Positions 42,790 through 52,796 of a stretch of DNA of 64,000 nt are shown here, one piece after another (the stretch's first letter is position 1; every line of letters begins with the position of its first letter). The notes beneath the pieces are model-generated. The model was not told the origin of the DNA and did no database searches. It saw only the letters and a list, made by a program, of their open reading frames with translations. The stretch is from positions 1 to 64,000 of the forward strand of contig NZ_LHVE01000006.1 in the NCBI RefSeq assembly GCF_001269655.1. The letters run 5' to 3'. Both the position numbers and the translations under genes were made by a program. This DNA comes from Pseudomonas thivervalensis (lineage in GTDB: Bacteria; Pseudomonadota; Gammaproteobacteria; Pseudomonadales; Pseudomonadaceae).

Positions 42790-44643
42790 TCAGGTGAACA
42801 CGATCCCTTCGCCGCCAACCTGCCCGATACCAACCCCCACCAAGGTCACAGAACTGTCGCCAACCTTGAGCAGCGTGTCATTGCCCACTTGTGACAGGTA
42901 ATCGCTGTAGTCATGGCCGGCCACGGCACCCGGTACGCCGAGGAACACCAGCTTGTCCCCCGCCTCATAACCACTGATCCGGTCCTGGCCGAACGCGCCG
43001 TTGAAAAGGAAGGTGTCGCTGCCACCGCCCGATTGCATCAGGTCGTTTCCCACACCGCCGACGAAGGTGTCGTTACCCGCGCCACCCACCAGTACATCGT
43101 TGCCGTCCTGGCCGAACAGCCAGTCACCCTTCGCCCCCGCCATCAGGGTGTCGTTGGCCGCGCTGCCCTTGACCGAAGACGCATACGCCGTCAGGTTGGC
43201 GCCCGCCACCAGGCCATTGGCGGTGACGCTGTGGCTCACCTCATCCTTGAGCAACCCCCAGAACAATCCGGACTCTTTACTGACCAAGGTGCCAATGTCG
43301 CGGGTGATGCTGATCGCGCCATGGGCATCGCGCAGGTACAGCGTCCCGGCACCGTTATGGGCGAAACTGAAATCCTTCACCGACTGCTGCAGTTGCAGGC
43401 TGTTGCTGCCCTGCCCGCCCAGTATCACGTTGTAGCCACCGCCATCGCGAAAGGTATCGTTGCCGGCGCGGCCTTCCAGGTAGTCGTTGCCCTGGCCGCC
43501 CTGGATCAAGTCATTGCTGTCACTGCCAATGATGAACGTGCTGCCGGTGTGGGTTTCGGCATTGCGGTTGAGGTCCTGGACCCAGGTAGTGGCCCGCGCA
43601 GGGTCCGACAGGTTGGCGACGATGACGGTGGAGTCCTTTTCGGTGAGGTCGTAGAACGCCGAGCCCATGATCCGGCCCATGCCATCGCTGTAGCCGCTGG
43701 GCAGGTGGGAAATCCAGGTGGGAATGTTGAGGATGGAAAACGGCAACACGTTCCAAGCCGCCGAAGCGTAGTGGTCATTGAAACTGACGATGTTATTGGT
43801 GGCCGAGTCCTGCTGCACATCGTGCACGCCCACCGACGCGAGGTTGAACGTCGAGCCGTCCAGGGCGCGGAACACCGGATCGTTCTCGTAGCCGATGTTC
43901 AACACCTTGTCGGTACTGCTCTGGGTTGGCGAGGCGTAAGCGATGTAGTTGGCATCGGCGTAGAAACCTGACCATTTATTGGCGCTCAAGTCCGCCAGGC
44001 TGTTGACCGCCAGCCCACCCAGGCTGTGTCCGCTGACCAGCACGTCCGCGCCCGTCAGGCCATGGGCCTGGGCAAACTTCGCGACGTCCCCCAGCAGGCT
44101 GCCAAAGGCTTCGCCGGCATAGTTTTTTGCATAGTCCTTGGGGCCCAGCGCGGCCATCAGGTCGTTGATCACGTCGCCGATGGAATCGCCAATCAGGTTT
44201 TCCCGGGGGCCGCTGGTGCCGCGAAACGACACGCCGATTTCCTGCAATTGCCCCGTTGCGTCGTACTTGCCAAGGATCTCCACCTGCGCGGTGGTGTAGC
44301 CGGCCTTTTCGCCAAAGAACGTCCCGCGACCGTCCACCTTGCCGGTGTAGCCCAGTTGCGTGGCGCTGATGGGCGTCCAGCCGGCTTTCTGCACAGCCTC
44401 CAGGGCGAGTTTTTCCGAATCGGGATTCCACGGCACGCCGGGAATCACCCCTTGGGAATCGGTGCCCCCCAGCAGCGCGGTCACCAGGGTCGCCGGCAGG
44501 CCCGCACCGAAGCCGTTGTGCTGGTACCCGGCGGCAAAGCCGTGATCGAGGTTGTGGTAGGAATACAGCATGATCGCCATTGCGTCGCTGGCCAGTGCCT
44601 TGGATTCGGTGGTGCCGAAGTTCTTGTAGTCGTAGATACCCAT
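42790..44643 (-). CDS. RTX lipase / polyurethanase, family I.3
   Basis: A 617-residue secreted lipase. The start MGIYDYKNFGTTESKALASD is that of family I.3 (thermostable) lipases, and the catalytic triad falls exactly at S207 (GHSLGG), D255 (YENDPVF) and H313 (WISHLPSG). From residue 375 on, glycine-rich RTX calcium repeats appear (GGQGNDYLEGRAGND; FGQDGNDVLVGGAGND; GGVGNDLM). The hydrophobic-rich C-terminus without a cleaved signal peptide serves as the type I secretion signal. It is the last gene of the protease/lipase cluster and uses AprDEF for export. Confidence 0.95.
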   Translation of the reverse strand: MGIYDYKNFGTTESKALASDAMAIMLYSYHNLDHGFAAGYQHNGFGAGLPATLVTALLGGTDSQGVIPGVPWNPDSEKLALEAVQKAGWTPISATQLGYTGKVDGRGTFFGEKAGYTTAQVEILGKYDATGQLQEIGVSFRGTSGPRENLIGDSIGDVINDLMAALGPKDYAKNYAGEAFGSLLGDVAKFAQAHGLTGADVLVSGHSLGGLAVNSLADLSANKWSGFYADANYIAYASPTQSSTDKVLNIGYENDPVFRALDGSTFNLASVGVHDVQQDSATNNIVSFNDHYASAAWNVLPFSILNIPTWISHLPSGYSDGMGRIMGSAFYDLTEKDSTVIVANLSDPARATTWVQDLNRNAETHTGSTFIIGSDSNDLIQGGQGNDYLEGRAGNDTFRDGGGYNVILGGQGSNSLQLQQSVKDFSFAHNGAGTLYLRDAHGAISITRDIGTLVSKESGLFWGLLKDEVSHSVTANGLVAGANLTAYASSVKGSAANDTLMAGAKGDWLFGQDGNDVLVGGAGNDTFVGGVGNDLMQSGGGSDTFLFNGAFGQDRISGYEAGDKLVFLGVPGAVAGHDYSDYLSQVGNDTLLKVGDSSVTLVGVGIGQVGGEGIVFT

Positions 44644-44697
44644 GGTGGTTGCTCACTTTTTGTTGTTGGAATGCTATAACCGGGCGGGCTGCGCCCT

Positions 44698-44803
44698 GTA
44701 GGAGCTGCCGAAGGTTGCGATCTTTTGATCTTTCGCTTGAGATTCAAGTGTCCTTGGAAAGATCGCAGCCTCGTTGCACTCGACAGCTCCTACACAGCTC
44801 CTA
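44698..44803. repeat. Repeat of TGTAGGAGCTG type
   Basis: Inverted arms TGTAGGAGCTG (44698-44708) and CAGCTCCTACA (44784-44794), the latter partly repeated to 44803, flank an inner inverted repeat TTGCGATCTTT / AAAGATCGCAG. It is a third interspersed repeat family, different from REP types A and B; a shorter member is at 53257. It separates the autotransporter and lipase genes and may shape their shared transcript. Confidence 0.75.
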
Positions 44804-44819
44804 CGCGGCACCTTCGCCG

Positions 44820-47800
44820 TCAGAACTGCCAATCCAGCGTCAGGCCTACGCCATGGGTTTTATCCCGGGCGCCGATCAGGCCGTTGTAATCCAGGTTGAC
44901 CCGCACATCCTTGGCGACCGCGAGCCCGGCACGGGCACCGACCGCCGCAGCGTTGCGGTCCATGGACACGCTCTGCACCGCGAAGGTGTTGCTGCTGCCG
45001 GCGAATGCCAAGTCCTGTTCGGAGGTGGTGTTGCTCAAGTTGTGCTGCCAGCCGAGGGAGCCGGACAGTTGCAGTTGCTGTTGATCCGACAGCGCCAGGG
45101 TGTGGCTGGCCCGCACGCCCAGGGTCGAGAGCACGGCATCGCGCCGGTCGTCACCACCGTGCAGGGCGGCGTTGTCGCCTTTCTCATGGAAGCTGTCGCT
45201 GTCCAGATGCACGTAGGCCAGGTTGGCGAACGGTTCCAGGGCCACCGGTTGCAGATCGAGGCGATACGCCGCTTCGGTAAAGAGCTGGGTGGTTCGGGCA
45301 TCGCGCTTGGTTTTCTCCCGGCCACTGACGTCGCCCCATTGCAGGTCACGCTTGACGTCGATGCGATGCCAACTGTGGGCGGCGCCGACGGTCAGGCGCA
45401 GTGCGTCGATCTCATGCCCCAAATAGACACCCAGGTGGTAGCTGTCGGCCTTGGCCGAAGAATGGGTGCCGTCGCCCATGCTCAACGAGCTGTCGCTGTA
45501 GCCGGTGACGAAGCCCAGTCGCGTCTGCTCAGCGATCAGCCCATCCACACCGGCCAGCAAGCCACCGATGGAGCTGGTCGTGGCGGCGCTATCATGTCCA
45601 CCCTCGTTCTTGCCCCAAGCGCCCAGCACCTTGAACCAGGCATTGCTGCTGGCATCGGTCGGCGTACCGGCGTCGTAGAGTGCGTCCTGGCGCAGGCGAT
45701 CGCCCACGGCGTCGCGCAAATGGCGGCTGTCGCTGATCAACAGCGTGCCGATGGCCGGGTGAATCTCGCCGGACAACTGCTGGAACGCCTGTTGTGCCAC
45801 GGCGGCGCTGGGTGCCAGCAGCAGCGCCTCGTACAGCCCGTTGCCGGCGCCCAGTTGCTCGGCGGCAGCGGCCACGGAACGCTGGTTGGGCGTCCGGGCG
45901 AGGCTGGCAAATGACGCGTCGTTGCGCTCGACCGCCAGTTGAATGCCGCTGGCGCCGTAGGCCAGGTCGCCCCCTAGAAACGCGTAGTTGGGCAACACTT
46001 CGGCGAAACGCCCATTAATGCCACCGGCGGCCTGCAGGATGTTGAATTGCCGGCCCAGCAGGCTTTTCACTTCGCCAGCCGTCAGCAGCGTCGAGCTGTT
46101 TTCCAGGGACAGCGACACCGTCGCCCCATCAATGGAAGCCTCGCCGCCGGCCACGATCAGGTCACTGGAGGTAGGCGAGACTTCCACCGCGTAGTTCGAA
46201 CCGGGTTGGAACGTCACGTCGCCGGCCACTTGCAAGGTGCCGATGGAGTTACCCGGCGCCACGCTGCCGCCACGGTTGGCGGTCAGGCTGGCGATGCGCC
46301 CGTTGCCGCCGAGGATGCCGCCGTCATTGACGGTAACCGCCGACACCAAGGAGCCATTGATCGCCAGCCGCCCTTGATTGACCAGGGTCGGCCCGCTGTA
46401 GGTGTTTTCGCCGGTGAGCACCAGGGTGCCGATGCCTTCCTTGGTCAGCCCGCCATGGCCGGCGATGTCATTGCGCCAAAGGTCCAGGCCACATTGGATG
46501 CCGCTGCACACCCGCTCCGTGGGTTTGCCGGCATCGATGATCGCGCCGATGCCCGGCAGGTCCGCCACGAGTTGACCGGAGCCATAGGCGCCATCGATGC
46601 GAAATTCCTCGGGAATGTCCTGCTCGGTCACCAACATCGACGGACCGTCGATGGCCTTGCCCAGGTTGATCATGCCCCAGCCATACAACGAATCGACGCC
46701 CGGCGCGCCCATGTCGGTGGCGGTGGTGCGCAGCACGCTGGCGACCTGATCACCGGTCATGTAAGGGAAACGCTCCATCAACACCGCCACGCTGCCGGCG
46801 ACATGGGGCGCAGCCATGGACGTGCCGCTCTTGTTGGCGTAGCCCACGGTCAGGTCGTCGGCATTGGTGCCACCGATCACGGCACTGTAGACCCGGGTGC
46901 CCGGTGCCGACACGCAGAAGCTGGCGCTGTAGCCGCAGCGCGACGAGAAGGTACTGAGTGTGTACGGATCGGGGCTGGCGGTATCCGGGTTGACTTGCAA
47001 CGCCGCCACGGTGAGCCAGTTCGGCGCGATGTCCGGAACGAAATACGCCAGGCCCGCGATGGCATCGGGGTTGTTGAGGTTGTAGTCGTTGCCGGCGGCG
47101 AAAATCGTCACGATCCCGCTGCGAGCCGCGGCAATGGCGCCCTCGTAGGCACCGCCGGGCTTGGTGCCCAGCAACGGCTGGATCTGATCGAATTGCAGTT
47201 GCGCATCCTGCACAGTGAAGTGCGGAAACGCCGGATCACGACCGCCCTGGTCGAAGCGGTCGGTGATGCCGATGCCCCAACTGTTGTTGATGATCCGTGC
47301 GCCGCTGGCGATCAACGCGTCCCAGCCCGCCTTGTACACCGCGCCGTCGTTGCCCCGGATGATGCCGTCCTCGGGGCCCGGGTCGCCGTTGTCGGCGCTG
47401 ATGATCTGCGCATCGAACGCCACGCCATGCATCGGCCCGCCATCGCGACTGCCGGCGGCGATCCCACCGACGTGGGTGCCATGGGAACCCAGCTTGCCGT
47501 CCGAGCCGACGGAGGGTGAACCATCGTAGCGGAACGGATCACCGGCCTTCACCGGGATGTAGGGGTCGGTGTACTCGCGGATGCCGCTGGTGACCAAGGT
47601 CACGACTTTGCCGGTGCCGGAGAACTCCGGGTGCGCCGCGTAGACCGGCTGGTCGAAGATCCCCAGTTTGACGCCCTTGCCGGTGTACCCGGCGGCGTAG
47701 GCCTGCTGCGCATTGATCGCACCCAGGCCCCATTCGGCGTCGAATTCGCTGCTGCGCCAACTAGCCGGGTCACCCGTCCTGCCGCCCTCGACATAAGGCG

Positions 47801-47912
47801 CCGCCTGGGCCGTGCCCAAAGTCGCCAGGGCGCAGAGCATGGCGTGGTTGAGGGTCTTGAGCAGGAACACGCGACCTCTCGGCCCGGGTTGTTTTTTGTT
47901 ATCGATTTTCAT
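44820..47912 (-). CDS. Autotransporter subtilisin-like serine protease
   Basis: A 1030-residue type Va secreted protease. An extended signal peptide ends near residue 38 (ATLGTAQA). The passenger holds an S8 subtilase with D87 (GIFDQPV), H144 (GSHGTHVGG) and S365 (SGTSMAAPH). An autotransporter repeat follows (LTGENTYSGPTLVNQGRLAING), then a C-terminal 12-strand beta-barrel ending in a terminal aromatic (GLTLDWQF). ATG 47912 is preferred over the adjoining GTG 47915, given AAGGA nine bases upstream. Similar proteases sit between aprF and the lipase gene in other fluorescent pseudomonads. Confidence 0.94.
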   Translation of the reverse strand: MKIDNKKQPGPRGRVFLLKTLNHAMLCALATLGTAQAAPYVEGGRTGDPASWRSSEFDAEWGLGAINAQQAYAAGYTGKGVKLGIFDQPVYAAHPEFSGTGKVVTLVTSGIREYTDPYIPVKAGDPFRYDGSPSVGSDGKLGSHGTHVGGIAAGSRDGGPMHGVAFDAQIISADNGDPGPEDGIIRGNDGAVYKAGWDALIASGARIINNSWGIGITDRFDQGGRDPAFPHFTVQDAQLQFDQIQPLLGTKPGGAYEGAIAAARSGIVTIFAAGNDYNLNNPDAIAGLAYFVPDIAPNWLTVAALQVNPDTASPDPYTLSTFSSRCGYSASFCVSAPGTRVYSAVIGGTNADDLTVGYANKSGTSMAAPHVAGSVAVLMERFPYMTGDQVASVLRTTATDMGAPGVDSLYGWGMINLGKAIDGPSMLVTEQDIPEEFRIDGAYGSGQLVADLPGIGAIIDAGKPTERVCSGIQCGLDLWRNDIAGHGGLTKEGIGTLVLTGENTYSGPTLVNQGRLAINGSLVSAVTVNDGGILGGNGRIASLTANRGGSVAPGNSIGTLQVAGDVTFQPGSNYAVEVSPTSSDLIVAGGEASIDGATVSLSLENSSTLLTAGEVKSLLGRQFNILQAAGGINGRFAEVLPNYAFLGGDLAYGASGIQLAVERNDASFASLARTPNQRSVAAAAEQLGAGNGLYEALLLAPSAAVAQQAFQQLSGEIHPAIGTLLISDSRHLRDAVGDRLRQDALYDAGTPTDASSNAWFKVLGAWGKNEGGHDSAATTSSIGGLLAGVDGLIAEQTRLGFVTGYSDSSLSMGDGTHSSAKADSYHLGVYLGHEIDALRLTVGAAHSWHRIDVKRDLQWGDVSGREKTKRDARTTQLFTEAAYRLDLQPVALEPFANLAYVHLDSDSFHEKGDNAALHGGDDRRDAVLSTLGVRASHTLALSDQQQLQLSGSLGWQHNLSNTTSEQDLAFAGSSNTFAVQSVSMDRNAAAVGARAGLAVAKDVRVNLDYNGLIGARDKTHGVGLTLDWQF

Positions 47913-48024
47913 CACGAACCATCCTTAGTTACTGCAAAAATCCTGTGCTCTGCGCGGCCTGATGAGGCTTGCCCCAACCTCTGTGGCAGGCCTTGGCTTA
48001 TTTAATAGGCCCTGGTTTTGTAGC

Positions 48025-48054
48025 TTGCCTTGCCTTGCCTTGCCTTGCCTTGCC
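48025..48054. repeat. Pentanucleotide tandem repeat (TTGCC)6
   Basis: Six perfect TTGCC units in a row, followed by TTGGCC, lie about 110 bases upstream of the autotransporter start, in the 260-base gap after the TolC-like gene. Such short repeats can change copy number by slippage. They are outside any reading frame, so an effect would be on promoter spacing or message structure. Confidence 0.9.
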
Positions 48055-48062
48055 TTGGCCTT

Positions 48063-48158
48063 TGTGGCGAGGGAGCTTGCTCCCGCTGGGCTGCGCAGCG
48101 GCCCCCAAAAAGCCTGCGAGCGCTTCGCACTCGAGCGGGAGCAAGCTCCCTCGCCACA
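48063..48158. repeat. Paired REP element, type A
   Basis: Inverted arms at 48063-48087 and 48134-48158 flank a spacer with GGGCTGCGCAGCGGCCC and GCGAGCGCTTCGCACTCG. It lies 15 bases beyond the TolC-like gene's stop, inside the proposed operon, directly next to the TTGCC tandem repeat. Confidence 0.88.
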
Positions 48159-48173
48159 ACGGCATCCTCGCTA

Positions 48174-49523
48174 TCATTGAACGTCCACGCGGGACACAAA
48201 CGCCTCATCCACCTTCGCCAAATCCTGTGCGCCGAGGGTGCCGGCGTAGTAATGCAGCTTGGTCCAGGCCATGAGGTAGTCGTAGCGGGCCTGGGCCAGG
48301 TCGCGGCGGGTGGTGTAGAGCTGTTGCTCGGCATTGAGCGCATCGAGGTTGACCCGCTCGCCGCCGAGAATGCTTTGCCGGGTCGAGACCACCAGCGCTT
48401 CGGCGGAGCTCAGGGCTTTCTGGTAGGCCCGCAGTTTGTTCACCCCCGACACGCAGGCGCTGAACTGCCGGCGCAACTCGATCAACGTCTCGCGGGTCTT
48501 GGCCTCCAGCTCGTATTCGGCCTGCTCCATATTGCGACTGGCCTGGCGCGTCGACGCCGAGACCCCACCGCCGGCGTACAGCGGCACGCTGACTTCCAGG
48601 CCGATGGTGTTGGTGTCGTAGCGCTGGTTGTAGGTGTTGCCACTTTCCGATTCGTTTTGGCGCATCGTCGCGTAGGCATTGACCTTGGGCAGGTGCCCGG
48701 CACGGTTGCGTTCTACCTCGAAGCGCGCCACGTCCACCGCCTGGCGCTGGGACGCCAGGCTGGGGTTATTGCTCACCGCCAGCTCATGCCAGGTGTCGAA
48801 ACTGGCCGGCTGCAAGGCGAAGGTCTGGAAGGTGTCGTGCAAGGGAGCCAGGTCGTCGATGTCCAGGGCCGGGACACCAATCAACGAACCCAGCTCACGC
48901 AAGGCGGCATCCTGCTCATCCCGCGCCTCGATTTCTTCGGCGATTGCCAGTTCATAGCGCGCCTGCGCCTCAAGGATGTCGGTGCGGGTCCCTTCGCCCT
49001 GGCGAAACAGCTGTTCGTTCTGCTGGAATTGCTGCTCGAAAGCCTTTTTCTTGGCCCGGGCAATGTCGATCTGGTCCTGGGCGAACAGCGCCTGTGTGTA
49101 CTGGCTCAGCACCCGCACCAGCAGCGCCTGGCTCTTGTCACGAAAGCTTTCGTCGGCGAACAACGCCTGGGCCACGCCCTTTCGGTAGGCTGCGTACGCC
49201 TCATAGTCCAGCAAGGGTTGTTGCAGCGTCAGGCTGGAGCCGTAGCTGCTGTAGTTGCGATCGTCATGCTGGCTGGCGCCACGGTCATTGAGGTAGGTGA
49301 CCTTGGACTGGTTGCGGCCCTTGTTGTAGCTGTAGCCCAAGTGTGGCAACAGCCCGGCGCGGCCAATGGCGCGGTTCTCCAGGCCCGCATCGCGCGCCTT
49401 GATCGCGCCCAGGTAGACCGGATCATTGCGCAAGGCCTGCTCATAGAACTCGAAGGGCCCCATGGCCCAGGCGCTGTTGCACACGAAAACGGCCAGCACG
49501 GCCATCCCATAGAAACGCTTCAT
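48174..49523 (-). CDS. aprF: Type I secretion outer-membrane protein (TolC family)
   Basis: A protein of about 449 residues with a signal peptide (MKRFYGMAVLAVFVCNSAWA) and the paired helical-hairpin architecture of TolC: two halves each starting with a FYEQALRNDPVYLGA-like or LAVSNNPSLASQRQAVD-like strand, with long coiled coils between. It forms the outer-membrane duct for the serralysin and lipase. Two starts are possible: 49523, or 49535, which adds MSGG but leaves almost no room for a ribosome-binding site after the aprE stop. It is 14 bases downstream of aprE. Confidence 0.92.
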   Translation of the reverse strand: MKRFYGMAVLAVFVCNSAWAMGPFEFYEQALRNDPVYLGAIKARDAGLENRAIGRAGLLPHLGYSYNKGRNQSKVTYLNDRGASQHDDRNYSSYGSSLTLQQPLLDYEAYAAYRKGVAQALFADESFRDKSQALLVRVLSQYTQALFAQDQIDIARAKKKAFEQQFQQNEQLFRQGEGTRTDILEAQARYELAIAEEIEARDEQDAALRELGSLIGVPALDIDDLAPLHDTFQTFALQPASFDTWHELAVSNNPSLASQRQAVDVARFEVERNRAGHLPKVNAYATMRQNESESGNTYNQRYDTNTIGLEVSVPLYAGGGVSASTRQASRNMEQAEYELEAKTRETLIELRRQFSACVSGVNKLRAYQKALSSAEALVVSTRQSILGGERVNLDALNAEQQLYTTRRDLAQARYDYLMAWTKLHYYAGTLGAQDLAKVDEAFVSRVDVQ

Positions 49524-49537
49524 ACCGCCGGACATCC

Positions 49538-50872
49538 TTATTCTTCGGTCAATGCAGAGCCAGCTCGGTCGAGCAGCGGTTTGAACAGGTAGTTGAGCAA
49601 CGAGCGTTCGCCGGTGCGCACGAACATCTCCGCCGGCATGCCAGGCTTGATCACCAAGCCGTTGAGCTTGTCCATCGCCACGTCGCTGACGCTGCTGCGC
49701 AGCACGTAGTACGGCGCGCCGGTTTTCTCATCGAGCATCTGGTCGGCGGAAATCAGGCTGACCTCTCCCGGCACCCTGGGCGTGCGGTTCTGGTTGAAAG
49801 CCGTGAAAAGGATGTCCGCCGGCAAATGCGGGCCGACCTTGTCGATCAGGTGCACAGGCAGATGCCCTTCCACCTCCAGCCGCGTGCCCTGGGGGACGAT
49901 TTCCAGCAAGGTATCGCCCTGGCGCACCACCGCGCCTTCGGTGTGCACCCCCAGGTTCACGGCGATGCCGTCGGCGGTGGCGAGGATTTCACTGTGTTGC
50001 AGTTCGAACCCGGCGGATTTCAGTTGCTGTTGCAGGGTTTCGCTCTTGAGCTGGGCGTCGGCCAATTGGCTGCGCACTTCTTTCTGGTATTCCTCGTTGT
50101 GCTGCTGAAGCTTCAGGCGCGACTCGACGATCCCCTGCTCCACCCGCCCGCTTTCGCCGCTGTTCTGCGCCAGTTCCTGCTGCACTTGCGACAACTGGCG
50201 TTGATAGTCCAGCAGGCGGTTGCGCGGAATGTAGCCGTTGTCCGCCAAGGGTTGCAGATTGCCCAGTTGCAAACGCAGGGATTCGGCCTGGGCGGTCAAG
50301 TCACTTCGTGCCCGGCGCATGCCCGCCAGTTGCGCCGTGGCGCCCTCGATGCTGGCGCGCAACGCCGCCTGTTCCCGGGCGAACGCTTCACGGCGGCTGC
50401 TGAACAGTTGCCGCTGGCCTTCAAGTACCAGGGCCAGGCGTGGATCGGGATCGCGACTCAGCTCTGCCGGGAAACTCACCTGCAACAGGTTGTCCCGCTC
50501 GCTTTGCCAACGCGCCAAACTGGCCCAGGACATCCGATACTGGGCTTGCAGCGATTGCACGTCGGCGGCGGCCTGAGTCTGGTCCAGGCGGAACAACGGC
50601 TGCCCTTGCTTCACCGCCTCGCCTTCGCGCACCAGGATCCGGCTGACCACCCCGCTGCTCATCGACTGCACCGCCTTACGCTTGCCTGAGACCACCACAG
50701 TGCCTTGCACGGGGATGCCCTGGTCCAGCGGCGCCAGGCTGGCCCAGGTGAAAAAACTCCCGGCCCCCACCAGCGCCAGTGCCCAGCCCATGCGGGTAAA
50801 GAAACGGGCGTCGCGTTCCGGGTGCTCAAGGTCCTGGGAATGCTCGAGGTTCATGTCGCAATCCTTGCTCAT
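49538..50872 (-). CDS. aprE: Type I secretion membrane fusion protein (HlyD family)
   Basis: A 444-residue adaptor with one N-terminal membrane helix (MGWALALVGAGSFFTWASLAP), a barrel-sandwich start (GTVVVSGKRKAVQSMSSGVV), a long periplasmic coiled coil (about residues 95-290) and a C-terminal beta domain with HLIDKVGPHLPADILFTAF and GLVIKPGMPAEMFVRTGERS. It links the ABC exporter to the TolC-type duct. Its ATG overlaps the aprD stop by four bases (ATGA), so expression is coupled. Confidence 0.94.
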   Translation of the reverse strand: MSKDCDMNLEHSQDLEHPERDARFFTRMGWALALVGAGSFFTWASLAPLDQGIPVQGTVVVSGKRKAVQSMSSGVVSRILVREGEAVKQGQPLFRLDQTQAAADVQSLQAQYRMSWASLARWQSERDNLLQVSFPAELSRDPDPRLALVLEGQRQLFSSRREAFAREQAALRASIEGATAQLAGMRRARSDLTAQAESLRLQLGNLQPLADNGYIPRNRLLDYQRQLSQVQQELAQNSGESGRVEQGIVESRLKLQQHNEEYQKEVRSQLADAQLKSETLQQQLKSAGFELQHSEILATADGIAVNLGVHTEGAVVRQGDTLLEIVPQGTRLEVEGHLPVHLIDKVGPHLPADILFTAFNQNRTPRVPGEVSLISADQMLDEKTGAPYYVLRSSVSDVAMDKLNGLVIKPGMPAEMFVRTGERSLLNYLFKPLLDRAGSALTEE

Positions 50873-52656
50873 ACGCCACCCGGTTTGCTGGCGGACTGGT
50901 ACTGGCGACTCATGCTCAGTCCGTTGGGTGTCGCCTGTGGGCTGCTCGGTGATGAGTTGCGCGGTGAGTCCGAATGGCCGGACAACGCCCGCAGCACTTG
51001 CTGGCTCGGGCCGAAGGCTTGTAGTCGACCGTCATCGAGCACCAACAACTTGTCGGCCTGGGCCAATGCCGAAGAGCGATGGGTGACCAGCACGACGCTG
51101 GTGCCCTGGGCCTTCATCTGCGCTATGGCACTGGCGAGTGCCGCTTCACCCACCGTGTCGAGGTTGGAGTTGGGCTCGTCGAGCACCACCAGGCTCGGCC
51201 GGTCGTACATCGCCCGAGCCAGCGCGACCCGTTGCTTCTGCCCGCCGGACAAACCACCGCCGTCCTCCCCCAGCACCGTGTCGTAGCCCTGGGGCAGGCG
51301 CAGGATCAATTCATGAACCCCGGCCTGTTGCGCGGCAGCGACGACTTTCTGCGGATCGGCGTGGCGAAATCGGGCGATGTTTTCGGCGATGCTGCCGCTG
51401 AACAGCTCGATGTCCTGGGGCAGGTAGCCGATGTGCGGGCCGAGTTGCTCGCGATTCCAGCGATGAATATCGGCCCCGTCGAGGCGCACCGTCCCCGCGA
51501 GAGTCGGCCAGACACCCACCAACACCCGGGCCAGCGTCGACTTTCCCGAACCGGACGCCCCCAGCACACCCAGTACTTCCCCGGCGGCCAGGCTGAAGCT
51601 GACCTGCTGCAACGTCGCGTTGCGTTGCCCCGGTGGCCCGGCACTCACGTGTTCGAAACTCACCTGGCCCTTGGGCGCCGGCAGCGTCATAGCGTCATCC
51701 TGGGGCGCAAACGCCTGCAACAACGCATCGAGACGGCGATAAGCCAGCTTGGCGCCGCTCCACTGCTTCCACACGGCGATCACCTGGTCGATGGGGCTCA
51801 ACACCCGTCCCATCAGGATCGAGCCGGCAATCATCATCCCGGCGGTCATGTCGCCCTTGATCACCAACAGCGCGCCCAGGCCCAGCACCAAAGATTGCAG
51901 GCACAGGCGCAGGGTCTTGCTCAGCGAACTGATCACCGCGCCGGTGTCACTGGCCTGGTTTTGCAGGCCGAGAAAACGTGTATGCACGGCAAACCAACGG
52001 CTGCGCAGCGCCCCGAGCATGCCCATGGCCTGGATCGTCTCGGCGTTGTGCAAGTGGCTGGTGGCCAGTTGGCTGGACTGTTGCGAGTAGACGCTGGCCT
52101 GCCCCAGCGCTTTTTTGGTCATGGCCTCGTTCAGGCACGCCAGGCCGATCAACAGCAGCGTGCCGACGGAGGCAAACACGCCGAGCCACACGTTGAACAG
52201 GTAGATCACCAGCAGATAGACGGGAAACCACGGCGCATCGAAAAAAGCGAACAGCGCCGGCCCGGTGAGAAATTGGCGAATATGCGTGAGGTCGCCCAGG
52301 GATTGCCCGGCGTTGCCTTCGCCCTGACGCAGATTGCGCTCGAACGCGGCCCTGTAGACCTGGAGGTTGAAGCGTCTTTCCAACTGGCTGCCGATGCGGA
52401 TGACCACGAAGCTGCGGACCATTTCCAGCAGCCCGATGAACACGAAGAAGCCCACCACCATCAACGACAACATCACCAGGGTGGTTTCGTTCTGTGACGA
52501 CAGCCCGCGGTCATACACTTGGAGCATATAAATCGAAGGTGCGAGCATCAGGACGTTAATCAGCGCGGTAAAACAACCGACACTGATCAGAATGGTTTTA
52601 TAATCGCCCAGCGCTTTAAACAGCGGCACTGCGGCTGCGCTCCTTGCCCTATTCAT
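50869..52656 (-). CDS. aprD: Type I secretion ABC transporter (permease/ATPase)
   Basis: A 595-residue exporter of the PrtD/AprD/LipB group without the N-terminal peptidase domain seen in HlyB/bacteriocin exporters. The membrane domain begins LGDYKTILISVGCFTALINVL. The ATPase has Walker A GASGSGKST, signature LSGGQKQR, Walker B SLVVLDEPNSN and the switch His in THRSS. It recognises uncleaved C-terminal signals of AprA and the lipase. The C-terminus has a Ser-rich tail (SDSPRNSSPSSPQ). The 140 bases upstream contain its start signals and no gene. Confidence 0.95.
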   Translation of the reverse strand: MNRARSAAAVPLFKALGDYKTILISVGCFTALINVLMLAPSIYMLQVYDRGLSSQNETTLVMLSLMVVGFFVFIGLLEMVRSFVVIRIGSQLERRFNLQVYRAAFERNLRQGEGNAGQSLGDLTHIRQFLTGPALFAFFDAPWFPVYLLVIYLFNVWLGVFASVGTLLLIGLACLNEAMTKKALGQASVYSQQSSQLATSHLHNAETIQAMGMLGALRSRWFAVHTRFLGLQNQASDTGAVISSLSKTLRLCLQSLVLGLGALLVIKGDMTAGMMIAGSILMGRVLSPIDQVIAVWKQWSGAKLAYRRLDALLQAFAPQDDAMTLPAPKGQVSFEHVSAGPPGQRNATLQQVSFSLAAGEVLGVLGASGSGKSTLARVLVGVWPTLAGTVRLDGADIHRWNREQLGPHIGYLPQDIELFSGSIAENIARFRHADPQKVVAAAQQAGVHELILRLPQGYDTVLGEDGGGLSGGQKQRVALARAMYDRPSLVVLDEPNSNLDTVGEAALASAIAQMKAQGTSVVLVTHRSSALAQADKLLVLDDGRLQAFGPSQQVLRALSGHSDSPRNSSPSSPQATPNGLSMSRQYQSASKPGGV

Positions 52657-52796
52657 GATCTTCCTTGCTGTTGGCTTTGCCAGCGAACCGGCCGTTAGTT
52701 CAACTTACCAATCTTTGATGGTTGATGCGGTGCACACCGACATGCACGCCTGTTTGAACAAGCGTGACTCGATGATTACCCAACTGTATAAACTCG

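Noticed and set aside
52657..52796. Small gene between aprD and inh
   Set aside because: The 140 bases contain no frame with a ribosome-binding site and coding character; it is probably the aprD leader.
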